Numbered from the stretch's first letter, positions 1 to 12,144 are shown. The stretch: 64,000 nt of DNA from Cavia porcellus (GCF_034190915.1 NW_026947484.1:184878982-184942981), one strand, 5' to 3'. Notes: a model not told the origin generated them from the sequence alone. Program-made: numbers and translations.

Positions 1-641
1 GATGGGAGAAGGAGAAGAGAGAAAGTAGATATGAAATTGGTAGAAGTAAGGGAAGCCCAGGACACAGGCTACGGTAGGGCTGTGAAGGACTTTGGTCTTT
101 CCTCGGATGGAGGAGGGGAAAGCAACTATTTCCATTTGTTTCTTCTTTGAAAAATGTTCGCCAGTGTGTTAATTCTCCCTAAGACTATAGTCTCAATGCT
201 AAAGGAGTTTGAATATACTTACATCAGAATATTGTGCATAGTGTTTTGTGACTTTTTCTTTCCTCTTTCAAATGGAACATTTGAGGGAAGAGAGCATAGA
301 TCATTTTTTTTAAATTATCACAATGCCTGAAACAGAGCAAAAATCACTATGATATAGCTAAATAAGTGTTCTGTTGAAAATAGATTATATGCTATGATGA
401 ATCTCAGTCAAATGATAATACTTTGATTCAAAGCTATGTGCTTAAATTTATTTATTCTGCTTAAGAAAGCATTTGAATGCCATCTATGTACCCAGCTTGG
501 TAGTTAAGGAGAACAGGATTATATGAATAGATTAGATTTAAAATAGTGTGCAATTTACATATCTTAAAATAATATTTAATTCAAGATAGTCCCTATAGCT
601 TTCTTATTTTTGTCTGTCATTATATTGTACTGCTTTTATTA

Positions 642-689
<48 letters not shown>

Positions 690-2825
690 GTATGAATATT
701 TGACTAATTTTATGGTTAATGTTTTTAATGGAAAAATGAGAATTTTTCAGAAAATTACACAATAAATGTGTTAAAACAAAATTTTATATGTCATAGAAAA
801 TGTTGGAAAGACATTCAGCTTATTTTTTTTGAAGCAAATTTGCTACTGTTTCCAGACAGGGAAAGGGGAAAAATAGGAATAAGAGCATATAAACTACAAA
901 TTACTAGCAAAAATTAATCCAAAGGCATTTTAATAATTGAAAAATAATAATGTAGCAATTTTTCAATAATTCAAAATCATTAACAAAATCCTACGTGGAA
1001 TTAATTAGATTAGAATATATACAGTTTCAAGATGAAGAATTATATCAAAAGCTTAGATCAGAACAATCTTAGATTAAATATAAAATCATCAGTTGCACTC
1101 ATTCTGAATACAAGACAGAGGAGAAAGAGTTTTTTGGGTTACAATTTGGTTTTCAGATTAAAAATCTAATATTAATGGATTTCATAAATGGAAAAGAGGA
1201 ATAATAAGGGAAGCTACGATTATTTTCTCTTGAGAAATCTCAAACTTGAGATTATAAATTTGAGATGTTTTTAGATATCAATTTAGGTGAAGATGTGTCT
1301 CTGTAAGTCAGAAAAGGCATTCCAACTATTTAGCAGTAGATACTCAGAAGCACTAGCATGGAGAATGATTTTAATGCCAAAAAATGAATTAGATCACCAG
1401 TTCATGTGTTTAAACAGAAAATTAAAAATGGCCAACTACTGAAAACTGAAGTACTCTAACATTGTGACAATTGTGATCAATAGGAAAAGAAGAAACTGTC
1501 AACAAGAAAGGAAAGTCAAAATGATATACAAGACAAATGTCATCTTGAAATCTAAGAGAGAAGTGCAGTGTCTCCATCTCAATTTATTTACCTGTCCATC
1601 CATTCATCTGTCTATTTATATATCCAACTATTTATGTTTCTATCCCTCTACCTATCTATCTATCTGGTATGATCTACCACTATGGTGAATATTTAAGTTT
1701 TTAAAACCATGATAAAAGACACATTGCTGTTAATCCTTACCAGTTTACTTGAAATATCCTCTTCACTTTGAACATCTTTCATTCTTAGCAAGGTGTTTTG
1801 ACTATAATAATTTTTTAATGTCAGTGTCCACTATATTTTCTGATCATCACTTATATATGTACAGGAATCTTCCATGTGTGTGTTTGCCTTTTACAGATGC
1901 AAATGATTGTAAATAAAGAACACTTTTAAACTTTAAAACTCTATTGAACATACACAGCTTTTATCATGCCTTTATTCCCTAAATAATAGAAAATAAAAAT
2001 TTTTCACATTAGTAAGTACAAATAAACTAGAAATAGTTTAAATAATAAAAGAGGATATGCATGTGTTATTTGTAAATATTATGGCATTTTATAAAAGGTA
2101 TTTGATTGTCTAGGAACTTTGTTTTTATGATGGATTTTGGAACCAATAACGTAACAAAGATGACTATATACACAGACACATACAGATGCATAAATGCATA
2201 CAGAAAAATAAACACGGGACTAAGTATAACTTTATACTACAAAAAGTAAGTTGTTAGTGTCTCATAGCTCAAAACAATGAAAGCAGCTTAAATATATATA
2301 ACAAGAAGTTAAGTTAAAATTATGAAAAATTGCAGAAAATATCAGCCACTAAGATGATGCTTATGAAACGTGTGTATTAACATGACTGTAAAAAAAACAA
2401 TGATAGTGTGTTATGGATTTTTTTCATTTTCCTTATTTCTTTTACTTGTTTGTGTATTTGTTTTCTTACTGTCAACCTTTCTTACCATATGTGTATAATG
2501 GGGTGAATTATAGGCAAGTATTTTCCATGTCTAATAAAAATAAACATAGCTTGAGTTTTCATCTAAGACTCACATAAATTAAGTCACTGACAAATATATG
2601 AATGTGTCAGTACCTGAATATCTTATTTAAAGGCAGGAGATTTAGATTTTATGTCTTATATCAATATGTCCATATACATTCTACCAGCTAAAGAGCTCAC
2701 TACAGCCCTGAAATTTGAAGTACTTTATATTCACATTTTAGACTACAAGACCATCAAGAATCACTATACAAGTTTAATCAGTACAATAATAGTGAGGCCT
2801 GCTTGCATGTACAGTTTCATTTTTA
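1..2825. other. unrecognised AT-rich DNA with simple repeats
   Basis: No gene, L1 or SINE could be recognised here. The only clear structures are an (AT)n run at 641-685 and a degenerate TATC-type run at about 1,640-1,665. Open frames such as 1,464-1,688 and 2,651-2,857 are short, lysine- and leucine-rich, and look like chance frames. Confidence 0.5.
641..685. repeat. (AT)n microsatellite
   Basis: Alternating AT for about 45 bases with one early interruption (atatatgtat), read directly from the sequence. Confidence 0.95.
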
Positions 2826-2960
2826 CAAAGTGTCTTGGCATATGTCATCCCATGTGACCTTTATAACAACCTGATGGGGAAATAGATTGGTGGCATCTTG
2901 AGGATGATTCTGAGACTTAAAGATATTAGACAAGCTCTACGAAATCTGAATTCTTTCTAG
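2826..2960 (-). mobile_element. MIR-like SINE remnant (antisense)
   Basis: The stretch reads like the antisense of the MIR core and 3' half. It has 'cctttataacaacctgatgg', followed by a diverged 'gaggaaactgaggc...gttaag' equivalent. MIRs are ancient tRNA-derived SINEs shared by all mammals. Divergence is high, so the call rests on order and a few short matches. Confidence 0.5.
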
Positions 2961-3529
2961 AAGTGTTCCTTAATCAGTCATTAATCCTTCTGCTGTACCC
3001 CACACCACCACTACATGGACAGAACGCAGTGGTAAGCTCATCTGTTTTTAGAGCCATTGATGGGCAAAGCAGCGAATCACAGTTGGTTTCTTTTCTATGC
3101 ATTTCATTCCCAAGGCTTTATTTGCTCAGAGAAACTTCTCTAGCAACCAAAATCTTCAACAATGTGAATACAGGAATTCAGTGAGAGATGTGATAAAGGC
3201 TAACCCTTGAAGAGTACAGTATTTTTTAAGGTTCTATCTCTGCTCTTTTATTTTTTTCCCTTTTTTGGTGTTATTTATAAGTATGAGAAATAAATTAAAC
3301 TCTGGGATTCAATTTGTACTCTATTTAAGCAAGCTATAAATATTCATTATGCATGAAATAATATGATTTGTACATGAGAATAGAGGCTCTTTTTCCTTGT
3401 TACTTATTTTTAAAGTGTATAAAATATTTTCTGTTTCCTTTCTTTGATACAGTCCAACCCCAAACTGGTTTGTGGACGCAGTCCTGTTTTGATTTTGCAG
3501 TAGTTTGTTTTTTTTTTTTTTTCCCCTAT

Positions 3530-3962
3530 AAAAGCGTGTCTCATCTCTCTGGAATGTTCTTATTTCATGGTTTTCAATGTGCTAATAAGATCCAAAATGT
3601 ACAATAGATATTGTAATAAAGAAAGGGATAGAAAGTGCTCAACAGGAAAGAACAGCTGGGATTGGAGAATGATGATAAGGAAGAAAGAAAAAGATTGTAT
3701 CTATGTAGGTATACATACATAATGTATGTACGTGTATGCGAGATAGAGAACTATACTACTAACCTCTGTTAGTTCATCAAAAAGAGTTTGCACTGTCATT
3801 ATTTGATTGCTTGATCATTTTTTATGCTTAAATGTTGCAGCCTGAACAACTATTTCTGCAATATGTTAACTAATGCTAATTTCCTACTATTTTTTTGAAA
3901 TTCTGGATAATTTTTATACTTTTTATTTTGCTTTATAAAATAAAAAAATTAAAAATGATTTA
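3530..3962 (+). mobile_element. L1 3' UTR fragment
   Basis: The segment contains 'gctaataagatccaaaatg' and 'agatattgtaataaagaaag', then 'gttagttcatcaaa' and a T-rich terminal region ending in an A-rich tail near 3,935-3,960. The same words in the same order occur at 51,735-52,300, so both are 3' ends of one L1 subfamily in the same orientation. No ORF2 sequence is recognisable before it, so the copy is 5'-truncated. Confidence 0.7.
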
Positions 3963-3989
3963 GAAAACTGACAAAAGAACAATAAAAAC

Positions 3990-4045
3990 AACTTTTTGTT
4001 ACCGGATTAATAAATCTAACTTTTTGTTACCGGATTAATAAATCT
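3990..4045. repeat. perfect 28-bp tandem duplication
   Basis: Positions 3,990-4,017 and 4,018-4,045 are identical and directly adjacent; each copy begins aactttttgttaccgg. The DNA on either side is unlike the unit. Confidence 0.95.
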
Positions 4046-4984
4046 ACTGTTTTCCAGCATTGGTAAATACTGATTTATTTCAAAGGATCAGGAATTTAAG
4101 AGCGATATATCTCCTCAAACTTACTTGAGGTTTTATTATAAATCCTCACAATCTAGTTAGTTCTCTTTAATTATACTTCTAAAATATTTTGGATTTTCTT
4201 ATGCACACTGAATCAGTACTACTCAAAGTATGGTCCATTGATTGATTACTTACTCGGGATCATTTCTGAACTTTGTGTCGCCAGTCTAAAATGAAAGAAT
4301 TACAGGAATTAATAATTGGGTATGTTGTTGATTTTATAAAAAGAATTACACCTCAATTGAGATGCATGGACATGCATAATGGAATAACTTTGCAATCTTT
4401 GATATTTCAAGGTTAATTTGTTATTTGTATATTAAAGCTACAAAGGTTTTAAATTTTTCTTAGCAATTAAATTGTAACAGAGGGTGTAAAAGGAAAAAAG
4501 TGGGTATAATTTAACAATATTAATTAAATTTGGAAACTACAAAAATAAATTTTATAAATTAAATTTATGTGACTTTTACCATTTGTTTGAACCAAAATTT
4601 ATCCCAGCCTTTGTGAAGGATAAGGACACTTCTGAATGTAACAAATATATATGAACAATGTTTATGGAAGTGATTTTTAGTTATTAACTACAATAGAATT
4701 TGTATGGGTTGAGAAAAGTACAATTCCTCAAACACTGACTGTGATTTTGTAATTGAGTATAAAGAGTTGCATATGAAAACCACAGCAGTTATTGGTAATG
4801 TGTATAATGAAGTCATGGAATTATCAAAACATATAACAATGTTACCAAAATATGATTTTTAAAGTTTAAAACAATTGATAAATATATTAGTGTAAAGAAA
4901 AAAAAACAATAACAATTTACCACTTTTTAAATTTTCCTTTATTAGTATAAGTTCACAATACATAATGTTTGCTTTATCTTAAAG
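4046..4984. other. unrecognised AT-rich DNA with a MER5-like fragment
   Basis: About 4,215-4,310 contains 'tactcaaagtatggtcc', which resembles one end of the short MER5-type (hAT-Charlie) DNA transposon. The rest is very AT-rich and unassigned. Confidence 0.4.
4215..4310. mobile_element. MER5-like DNA transposon remnant
   Basis: The match is to the terminal 'ctcaaagtgtggtcc' type sequence of MER5 elements, with weak similarity afterwards. MER5 is a non-autonomous hAT element that ceased activity before the placental radiation. The orientation is not certain. Confidence 0.4.
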
Positions 4985-5470
4985 TGTAATTAAATGTATT
5001 TAACATACTTTTATTTTTATTATTGTTCTCTTCCTATTCCTTTTCTCTTCCTCCAACTGTAGATTCTCTCTCACCATTCTCATTTTAGATCATATTTGTG
5101 ACACAATAATGATTACATACATAGTGGGTAGTTGGAACTTGTACATGGCACAGCCCTGTGTGTCTCCTTCATCTGCCGCTTCCCTCATCCTCAATTTCTT
5201 GATTCTCTTCCCATTTGCAAAGATCTGTTCCGTTTTCTTTTTTCTTACTTTTATAGTACTCTTTACTTATGCTACCAATTTCTCATATGAGAAAATACAT
5301 GCAGTATTTATGTCTGATTAATTGAATTGTTTTCCTATAAATGACTCAAATTTATTTTCCCTTATACACAAGTTATTTTTGTTACGCATTATACCCATTA
5401 TCTTTATCTAATCATCTGCTGATGAACATATATGCCACTTCTAGGAGTTACATTTTATGAGTTGTACAGC
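4985..5470 (-). mobile_element. L1 3' UTR fragment (antisense)
   Basis: A pyrimidine-rich stretch of 'ttctcttcctattcc' type is followed by 'ggaacttgtacatggc'. This mirrors the antisense 3' UTR at 57,633-57,900 and, in sense, the tail at 53,400-53,575. The polypurine-rich 3' UTR is a typical L1 trait. The open frame at 5,109-5,321 is a chance frame within it. Confidence 0.55.
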
Positions 5471-6137
5471 TGTAAATATAGGTATGAATGTATTGCTATA
5501 ATATGAGTTTTTGTAGGATGTTTTGAGAGACTATGATAAAGTAGAATCTGCACTGACAAAACTATTTTTAAAACACATATAATTGTCAATATAATAAGAG
5601 TGTATTGAACATTTTTCAAATTTTGACAAAGAAGTATACTAATAGAAGTTTTAGACATAACTAATAACACATCCCAAGGATAAATTAATATATTGAGAAT
5701 ATGGTTAATTATTTGAATGGCTGATTCATATAATTAGAAAAATGTTTGAATTGAATTGAATGAAGACATACATGTAAAATAATTCCTTTATTCTCTTGAA
5801 ATATATCATTTGATCATAAAAATTACATAAAGTAAATTTTCTGTTTTTTGAGTTTCTTTGAGAAAATAGCAAAATGTTTGCTACAATAACTTGTATAATC
5901 AGCTGCATATCTGTATGTGTTTGAACTTTTCCTCACACAATACAGTTTTGCTTCCATATTGTATATTTCCTCTCTAAACTTATTGGAGGTGGAAGTAATA
6001 TAGTTTTCTATCTTGTACACTTAAACATCCATACAGTTATACATGTATACCTACAAGTTGTTCGTTCCTTCTGAGCATTTTGTTTCCCTTGCATTTTTAC
6101 AATATCTATTATACATTTTTGATCTTATCTTTCAGTT
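5471..6137. other. unrecognised AT-rich spacer
   Basis: No repeat family or gene is recognised between two antisense L1 3' ends. The overlapping minus-strand frames here are short and low-complexity. Confidence 0.4.
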
Positions 6138-6460
6138 TTTTATTATTTATTTTTTACACTAGAGAGACAATATATTTACAAATGGGAGTGTGATTTATCT
6201 TACTTATGGTTATAGTCTCAATTCGCCTCCATGTACCAGAAAGCTTCAAGATCATCCTTTTTATAGCTGAGTAATATTCCATTGTATAAAAATACCACTT
6301 CTTTTTAATGTCATTCTGTAGTTTATGGGTACGTTGGTTGTTTCCAAAATTTAGCTAAATATAGGTGCACATGTATCACTGTGACATGACATTTTCATTT
6401 TTTCTGGGAAAATACCCACAGGAGGAATAAATGATTCAATGGAACTTCAAATCCTAGTTG

Positions 6461-6462
<2 letters not shown>

Positions 6463-6509
<47 letters not shown>

Positions 6510-6602
6510 TCTTTTTCCTTTTTATCTGTACCAGGGATCGAACTCACGACTGCTTGCTTGCAAGGCAGGCGCTTATGCCGCTGAGCTAAATCCCCAGCCC
6601 CT
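6463..6602 (-). mobile_element. ID-type (tRNA-derived) SINE, young
   Basis: The minus strand reads ggggctggggatttagctc, with an RNA polymerase III A box (tagctcagcgg) and a B box (gagttcgatccc), ending in a 46-base A-tail (T run at 6,463-6,508). A perfect 11-bp target duplication, aaatcctagtt, flanks it at 6,449-6,459 and 6,603-6,613, and the host L1 sequence resumes exactly. ID elements are rodent SINEs mobilised by L1. The pure tail and intact duplication indicate a recent insertion. The tail and part of the SINE make up the phenylalanine-rich frame at 6,439-6,672, which is not a gene. Confidence 0.93.
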
Positions 6603-7927
6603 AAATCCTAGTTTTTTGAGGAATTTCGATACTGATTTCCACACTGGCTGCACCGGTCTACACTCCCACTAATAGTACAGCAGTGTTCCTTTCTCCCTAC
6701 AGCCTCGCCAACATTTGTTAGTGGTTAATTTCTTGATGGCAGCCATTCTTTCTGGAGTTAGATGGAATCTCATGCTGTTAGATGTTAGATGGAATCAGTG
6801 CTGTTTTAATTTGTATTTCTTGAATGATCAGTGATGATGAACGTTTTTGCTTATATTTATTTGCCATTTGTATTTCTTCATCTAAGAAATGTGTATTCAT
6901 CTCTGATGCCCACTTTTGGAGAGGGTCTTTGAATTTGGAAGGCTTGATATTTTTCAGTTCTTTATATATTCTGGATATAAGTCCTTTGTCTCAGGGACTA
7001 CTAGTTATAATTCTTTCCCATTCTATAAGATTGATTTTCAGTTTATTGGTGATTTCTTTTGAAGTGAAAAAACTTTTTAATAAGATGAGATCTCAGTTGT
7101 TGCTTCTTTGAAGTACTTTCCATATAGTTTGTATTTTGTTTATGAACTTTGCCTACCACTACGAATTCAACATTTGTACCTACCTTGTCTTCCAGCGGAT
7201 TTAGTATTACTGTATTAATATTTAGATCTTTGTTCCTTTTTGACTTTAATTTAATGCATGGTAATAAAATTTGTGTCTAGATACAGTCTTTGGCATGTGG
7301 AAAATCAATTTTTTTCAACACCATTTATTAAAGAGGCTATTCTTCCAGTGAACATATTTATTCTTTTTGTTAAATATAATAAGTTGGCTGAGTGTCTTTG
7401 TAGTTTTGTTTGCATCTTCTATTCTGTTCTATTGATCTTCAGATGTGTTCTTTTGCTAGTACTGTGCTGAACTTATCACTGTAGCTTTGTAGTGTATTTT
7501 CAAGTCAGAGATTGAGATGCCTCCTGCATCGCTTTTGTTGTCCAAAATTGCCTTTACTATCTAGTTTTATTTCCAAATGAATTTTAAGAAAGTTTTCTCT
7601 AGGTCTGTAACGTATGTCAATGATATTTTTATTGGGATTGCATTAAATCTGTATAAGAGTTTTAAGAGTATGACCATTTTCACAATGTTGGTTCTCCCTA
7701 TCTCAGAGCAAAGGATATCTTTCCATTTTCTAATACACTTTTCAATTTCCTTTGTTAAAGTAGTATAATTTTTAATGTATAGATCCTTTCAAGTCTTTGT
7801 TAGTTTGATTCCTAAGTACTTCATTAATTGGATGCTATTGTGAAAGATGTTGTTGCTACAGTTTCACTCCCAGTGAATTTGTTATTTGTGTACAGGAATA
7901 GTATTGACTTCTTGAGTTCTGACTTTT

Positions 7928-8535
7928 TTATCCAGCTACACTGTGAAATTTATTAATTAACTTCAGTAGTATTTTGATGAGGTTTTGGAGGTCTTCTATG
8001 TAGAATGTCATGCCATGTGCTAACAGGGATATTTTTACTTCTTCCTTTCCTATATTTATTCTTTTTGTTTTTCTCTCTTGTCTGATTGCTTTGGCTAATG
8101 TTTCCAGAGATGTATGAGTGGTGATAGTGAACATCCTTGTCTTGTTCCTGTTTTTAGAGTGAAAGCTTTCAGTTCTTGTCCATTTAGTACAATGCTGGTT
8201 ATTGGTTTGTCATATATTGCCTTTATCAGATTGAGGCAAATACCGTCTATTTTGAGGTTCTATAAAGTTTTTATCATGAACATGTGTTGTAATTTATCAA
8301 AACCTTTTTCTGCAATTATTGAGATGATCATGTGATATTTGTTTTTGATTCTGTTGGTATGATGTATTATATTTATTAATTTGCATATGCTAAACCATTC
8401 TTGCATTCCTGGGATAAATTCCATTTGGTCATAAAGTATAATCTTGTTGACAGTTTGCTGCTTTCTATTTGCCAGTATTTTATTGAGAAACTTTGCACCA
8501 ATATTCATTAGGGAAGTTGGCCTATAGTTCTTCAT
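7928..8535 (-). pseudogene. L1 copy A ORF2 reverse transcriptase remnant
   Basis: In L1 this domain copies L1 RNA into DNA at the nicked target. The frame at 8,260-8,535 shows the conserved block [20 protein letters not shown], then [10 protein letters not shown] and a degraded EKGFDK motif. The frame at 7,928-8,134 shows KAIRQERK and GKEEVKISLLAHGMTFY. In active L1s the latter holds FADDM, with two catalytic aspartates; here the block reads LAHGM (codons at 8,012-8,020), so both aspartates are lost. A frame break separates the two parts. The neighbouring linker and endonuclease remnants lie upstream on the same strand. The assignment to L1 ORF2 is secure. Confidence 0.93.
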
Positions 8536-9153
8536 TTGGTTGGGTTTTCTCCGGTTTACTATCAGATTAGTACTTGCTCCAAGAATGAGTTAGGTAGGAT
8601 TGCTTCCGTTTTATTTTAATTGAAGAATTTGAGGAGTATTGGCATTAAATATTCTCAAAATTTCTTGTAGAATTAAACCATGAATCCACCAGAACCTGGG
8701 TTTTTCTTTTTTGGTAAGGTTTTAATGTCATTTGGATTATTCAAAATTGTTATAGCCTGAGTCAGCTTTGTTAATTTATATGTTTCCAGAAATTTGTCCA
8801 TTTCCTTTGTCTTTTTCACCATTTATGAGTAAAGATTTTCAAAGTAGGCGTTCATGATTGTCTGAGTTTCCATGGTATCTGTAGTAATTTCTCTATTTAG
8901 TCCTTATTATATGAATTTGAGGTTTATCTTTCTTTTTCTTAATAAGTTTGGCTAGAAGTTTCTTGATGTTGTTTATTCTTTCACTAAATCAGCTTTTTGA
9001 GTCATTAATTCTTTGCACTGTTTTCTTAGCCTCAATTGCATTAATTTCTGCCTGATCTTTATAATTTCCTCTTTTATGAGCTTTGTGTTTTACTTTGTTT
9101 CTTTTTATAGGAACTTGAGATGAGCATTAGGTTTTGTGTGTGTACATGTGTGC

Positions 9154-9372
9154 TTAAGTTTTCTTGATGTGACAATTTATTACTATAAATTTCCCTGTTA
9201 GGAATGCTTTCATTGCATCCCATAGGTTTTGGTATGTTTTATCTGCATTTTTATTGAATGGTAGGTATTTATTAATTTCTTCTTTAATTTCACCTGTATC
9301 CCACTGGTTATTCAGAAGGTTGTTATTTAATGTCCATGTATTTATGCCACTCCTTTTGCTGTTGCTCTCCAA
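9154..9372 (-). pseudogene. L1 copy A ORF2 linker remnant
   Basis: The frame contains NTWTLNNNLLNNQW and DKTYQNLWDAMKAFLTGKFI. In L1 ORF2 this segment lies between the endonuclease and reverse transcriptase domains. It is open for 72 codons but disconnected from its neighbours by stops and frameshifts. Confidence 0.9.
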
Positions 9373-9448
9373 CTTCAGTGCACTATGATCAGATAATACA
9401 CAATGGAAAATTTCAATCCATTTATATTTACTTAATAATGTTCTATGG

Positions 9449-9824
9449 CTAATAGATGATCATTTGGGAGAGTGTCCCATGCACAGCTGAGAATAACATA
9501 TATTCCAATGTAGTTTGTTGGCACACTCTGTAAACATCTACTAAGTTCACTTGGTTACAAGTCCTATTCGGTCCTGTTGTTTGCTGAGTTTTAGCTAGTT
9601 GATCTATGTCTTTGTGACAATAGAGTATTAATGCCCCCAATTACAACTGTGCTTTTGCTCATTTCATTTTTCACGTCTTTTAGTATGTGTCTTATATACT
9701 TGAGTGTTCCTGTATTTGGTGCATATATGTTTATGATTGTTAACTCTTTCTCTTGAATTATTCCCCTGACAAGTATGTAATGACCTTCTTTATGTCTTGT
9801 GTCCATTTTTGGTTTGAAGTTCAC
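9449..9824 (-). pseudogene. L1 copy A ORF2 endonuclease remnant
   Basis: The L1 endonuclease is an APE-like nuclease that nicks target DNA. Here 9,591-9,824 carries GHYILVRGIIQEKELTIINI and NIYAPNTG, which are the diagnostic central strands. The block that should hold the catalytic GD.N reads GGIN, so one acidic residue is lost. The next frame (9,449-9,640) continues with QVNLVDVYR and TLEYMLFSA, the C-terminal half, after a frameshift around 9,600. The domain is inactive as written. Confidence 0.92.
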
Positions 9825-10353
9825 ATTGTCTGAAAATAGAACAGATACCCTTATTTTTTTTCTGGGCCTTTGTCATATGGAATATTGTTTTCCATCATTT
9901 GTCTTTTGGGCTATGAATTTCCCTTTGAGTCAGATTGTGTATTATACACAGAAAAATTTTAGATCCTGTTTCTTGTTCCATTCTACCAACCTATTTCTTT
10001 TAATAGGTGAATTGAGGCAATTTACATTGATAGATATAACTGATAAGTACTGGTTCAACTTTGTCATGTTTTCTTGCTGTTGTTTTTCCTTCATTTCTGT
10101 TGTTCTGGGAATTTTGATAATTTCTATCTCTCTAGTATGCCTTTCAGTACTCTTTCTATGGTTGGCTTGGTGGACATAAATTTCTTCAGGTGTTCTTTGT
10201 CATGGAAGTATCTTGTTTCTCCATTAAATTTGAAAGAAAGTTTTGCAGGGTACATCAATCTGAATTGAAAGCTGTTTTCCTTCAGGGCTTGAAACACTTC
10301 TATTTCACCCTCATTTTAATTTGAGAGTTTGTGCTGAAAAGTCTGCTGTGATC

Positions 10354-11209
10354 CTAATGGGCTTTCCTTGATAGGTGAGCTGTATCTTTTCTCTGACAGT
10401 TTTTTGGTATTCTGTTTTTATATTGTTTGCTTGGGATCTTAATTATTATATGTCTGAGTGTAGGTTTATTTTGGTTTTGACTGTTTGGCATTCTATATGC
10501 CTCACTTTTCTGTATATCAGATTTTTCCCCATGTTTAGGAAATTTTCCCAATATTACTTCTATGAATAGTTTTGCTATAGTTTTCATTTGCATTGACCCC
10601 TGCAACTTCATTGATGCCTATCAAACTTACATTGTTTCTCTTTGCATCATCTTGAAGCTGTTGAATTGTTATTTCATGCTATTTTGTTATTTTTGAAATT
10701 TCACGATTGCTAGCTGTGATCCGCTTCTCAAGTTTAAAATTCTATCCTCATCATTATTTTCAAATGGTTTCACCAGCTTTCAGTAGAATTTTTTATTTCT
10801 TGGATATCTCTGAATTTGTTCCATTCAACCTACTTCTTTTCTATATTGCTCACTTAAGGTTTCCACCTTTTCCTCATGTTCCTGTACCTTTTTTTTAATC
10901 TATGCCCTCTATAGCTATGCTGAGCAACTTGTTTATTAAGGTTGTCATTTATGTCTTTATGTGAGAAATTATTTATAATCTGATTTCCTCTATAGCCTCA
11001 TGGATTTGTTTCTTTATTTCACTTGCTATCATTTCAGGTGTATGAATTTTAATGTTCTCTATTTCAGTGTCTCCTGTACTTATTCTTGGACTAGATGTTT
11101 GAGATTGCATTTCACTTCTTGGGCTAATACTTGGTCTTTCAGTTCTACTAATCTCAACTGTGTATAAGATATGTCTTAGGGTTCTATTGTGTGGTTGATG
11201 TTTGTCCAA
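10354..11209 (-). pseudogene. L1 copy A ORF1 remnant
   Basis: L1 ORF1 encodes an RNA-binding trimeric chaperone. The N-terminal frame (10,973-11,209) runs 78 codons and ends IHEAIEEIRL before a stop. The C-terminal frame (10,354-10,611) contains AYRMPNSQNQNKPTLRHIII and NRIPK, the conserved C-terminal domain signature (usually R.PN....PRHIII). The central coiled-coil region between them is interrupted. The interval 10,846-11,072 within it is duplicated in inverted orientation at 12,186-12,412. The protein is not encoded intact. Confidence 0.88.
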
Positions 11210-11975
11210 CTGCTAGGTCCCACAATGAAGAAGTGGGCCAGTCACCTGACTTCCTCCTTAGGGGCTGTTTGGTGAGTCCTATAGTCTTCTAGGCTGACTA
11301 TCCTAGGAGTATTGATGTAAGCAACTCTTAGTTGCTGCTATTATTATGGTTTCAGGTTGTTCTAGGCCACCTGATCTACCTGGATATAGTGGTTGCCTCA
11401 ATTGGGACCCCACTGTGTCACTGGGTGTGTCTGGTAAGCCCTTTTGCTTTCCTCTTGGTTGGAGGAGGCCTATTGACACTCTTCTCAACCTTCTTGCTGT
11501 CCTCTGTATGGTAGAAGGAAGGACTCACCCATACTCTTGCCAGACACTTGTCAAAAGTCCTACAGCTGTGGAGGACTTTGTTACTGCTCCTGTTTAATCA
11601 ATGAAGTCCTCTATTTGAGCGATAAATTCATCATACTGTCACATGCCCACTGAGGTCCTCTGTGTGGTTGAGGAGTTACTGAATCTTCATCAGCCCAGCA
11701 AGGTTAATACACTGTCATGTGAGGTCCAGGGATTGAGGTGGAGGGTCAGCCAATGATCTGTGGCAGTTGTAGGGAAAAAAAAGGATGATATGCAGTTATT
11801 GATCCACAGCAGTTCTAAGTTGATGGGGTGAGCAGGAGGGTATCAAAAGATCTGTATTCATCTTGGGTTCAGGGGTTGAGAAGGAGGGACAACTATATTC
11901 CAAAGTGGTCTCAGGTCCAGGGAGTGAGGGGGAGGGGCAGCTGATGATATATGGCCATTGTAAGTGGAATGCAAG
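11210..11975 (-). mobile_element. L1 copy A 5' UTR-like leader with degenerate repeats
   Basis: This is GC-richer than its surroundings and lies directly upstream of ORF1 on the minus strand, where the L1 5' UTR and internal promoter should be. On the plus strand the phrase ggtccaggg.(a)ttgagg..ggaggg(g)cagc recurs in diverged form at about 11,722, 11,862 and 11,909, suggesting decayed monomers of 50-75 bp. The frames at 11,303-11,597 are incidental. Confidence 0.65.
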
Positions 11976-12140
11976 GAAGAGGAGAGCATTTCTGAATTTT
12001 TAAAATTTATTTTAAAGAGAAAAAATAAAACAGTGATACAGCATTTCAAATCAAGATAATAGAGAATTAGCAATGGTTAATATATGCATGTTGTTACTTC
12101 AGAGTAGTTACTCAGCAAGAGATTGACATGCAGAGTTGAT
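11976..12140 (-). mobile_element. L1 3' tail fragment with one 3' UTR unit
   Basis: The minus strand reads a diverged version of the unit found three times at 30,038-30,465: a 'gtagttatt..aagata' equivalent, then 'attatcttgatttgaaatg' and an AT-rich end. It follows the 5' end of copy A, so it belongs to a separate, strongly 5'-truncated insertion or was placed here by the rearrangement that made the neighbouring inverted copy. Confidence 0.5.
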
Positions 12141-12144
12141 CAAG

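Larger units (their letters stand above)
6138..11975 (-). mobile_element. near full-length L1 retrotransposon (copy A), defective
   Basis: Reading the minus strand from 11,975 down to 6,138 gives, in order, a GC-richer leader (about 11,210-11,975), ORF1 remnants (10,354-11,209), ORF2 endonuclease (9,449-9,824), linker (9,154-9,372), reverse transcriptase (7,928-8,535), the C-terminal part, and a 3' UTR. The order and spacing match a standard mammalian L1 of about 6 kb. Both frames carry many stops and shifts, so the copy cannot encode its machinery. An ID SINE inserted at 6,463-6,602. The 3' end lies near the T-rich stretch at about 6,138-6,160. Part of ORF1 recurs inverted at 12,186-12,412. 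Confidence 0.9.

Noticed and set aside
6439..6672. 77-codon frame with a long phenylalanine run
   Set aside because: The run is the poly(T) of an antisense ID SINE A-tail.
9799..10179. 126-codon plus frame with membrane-like composition
   Set aside because: It is antisense to the start of L1 copy A ORF2; the T-rich antisense strand makes hydrophobic frames.
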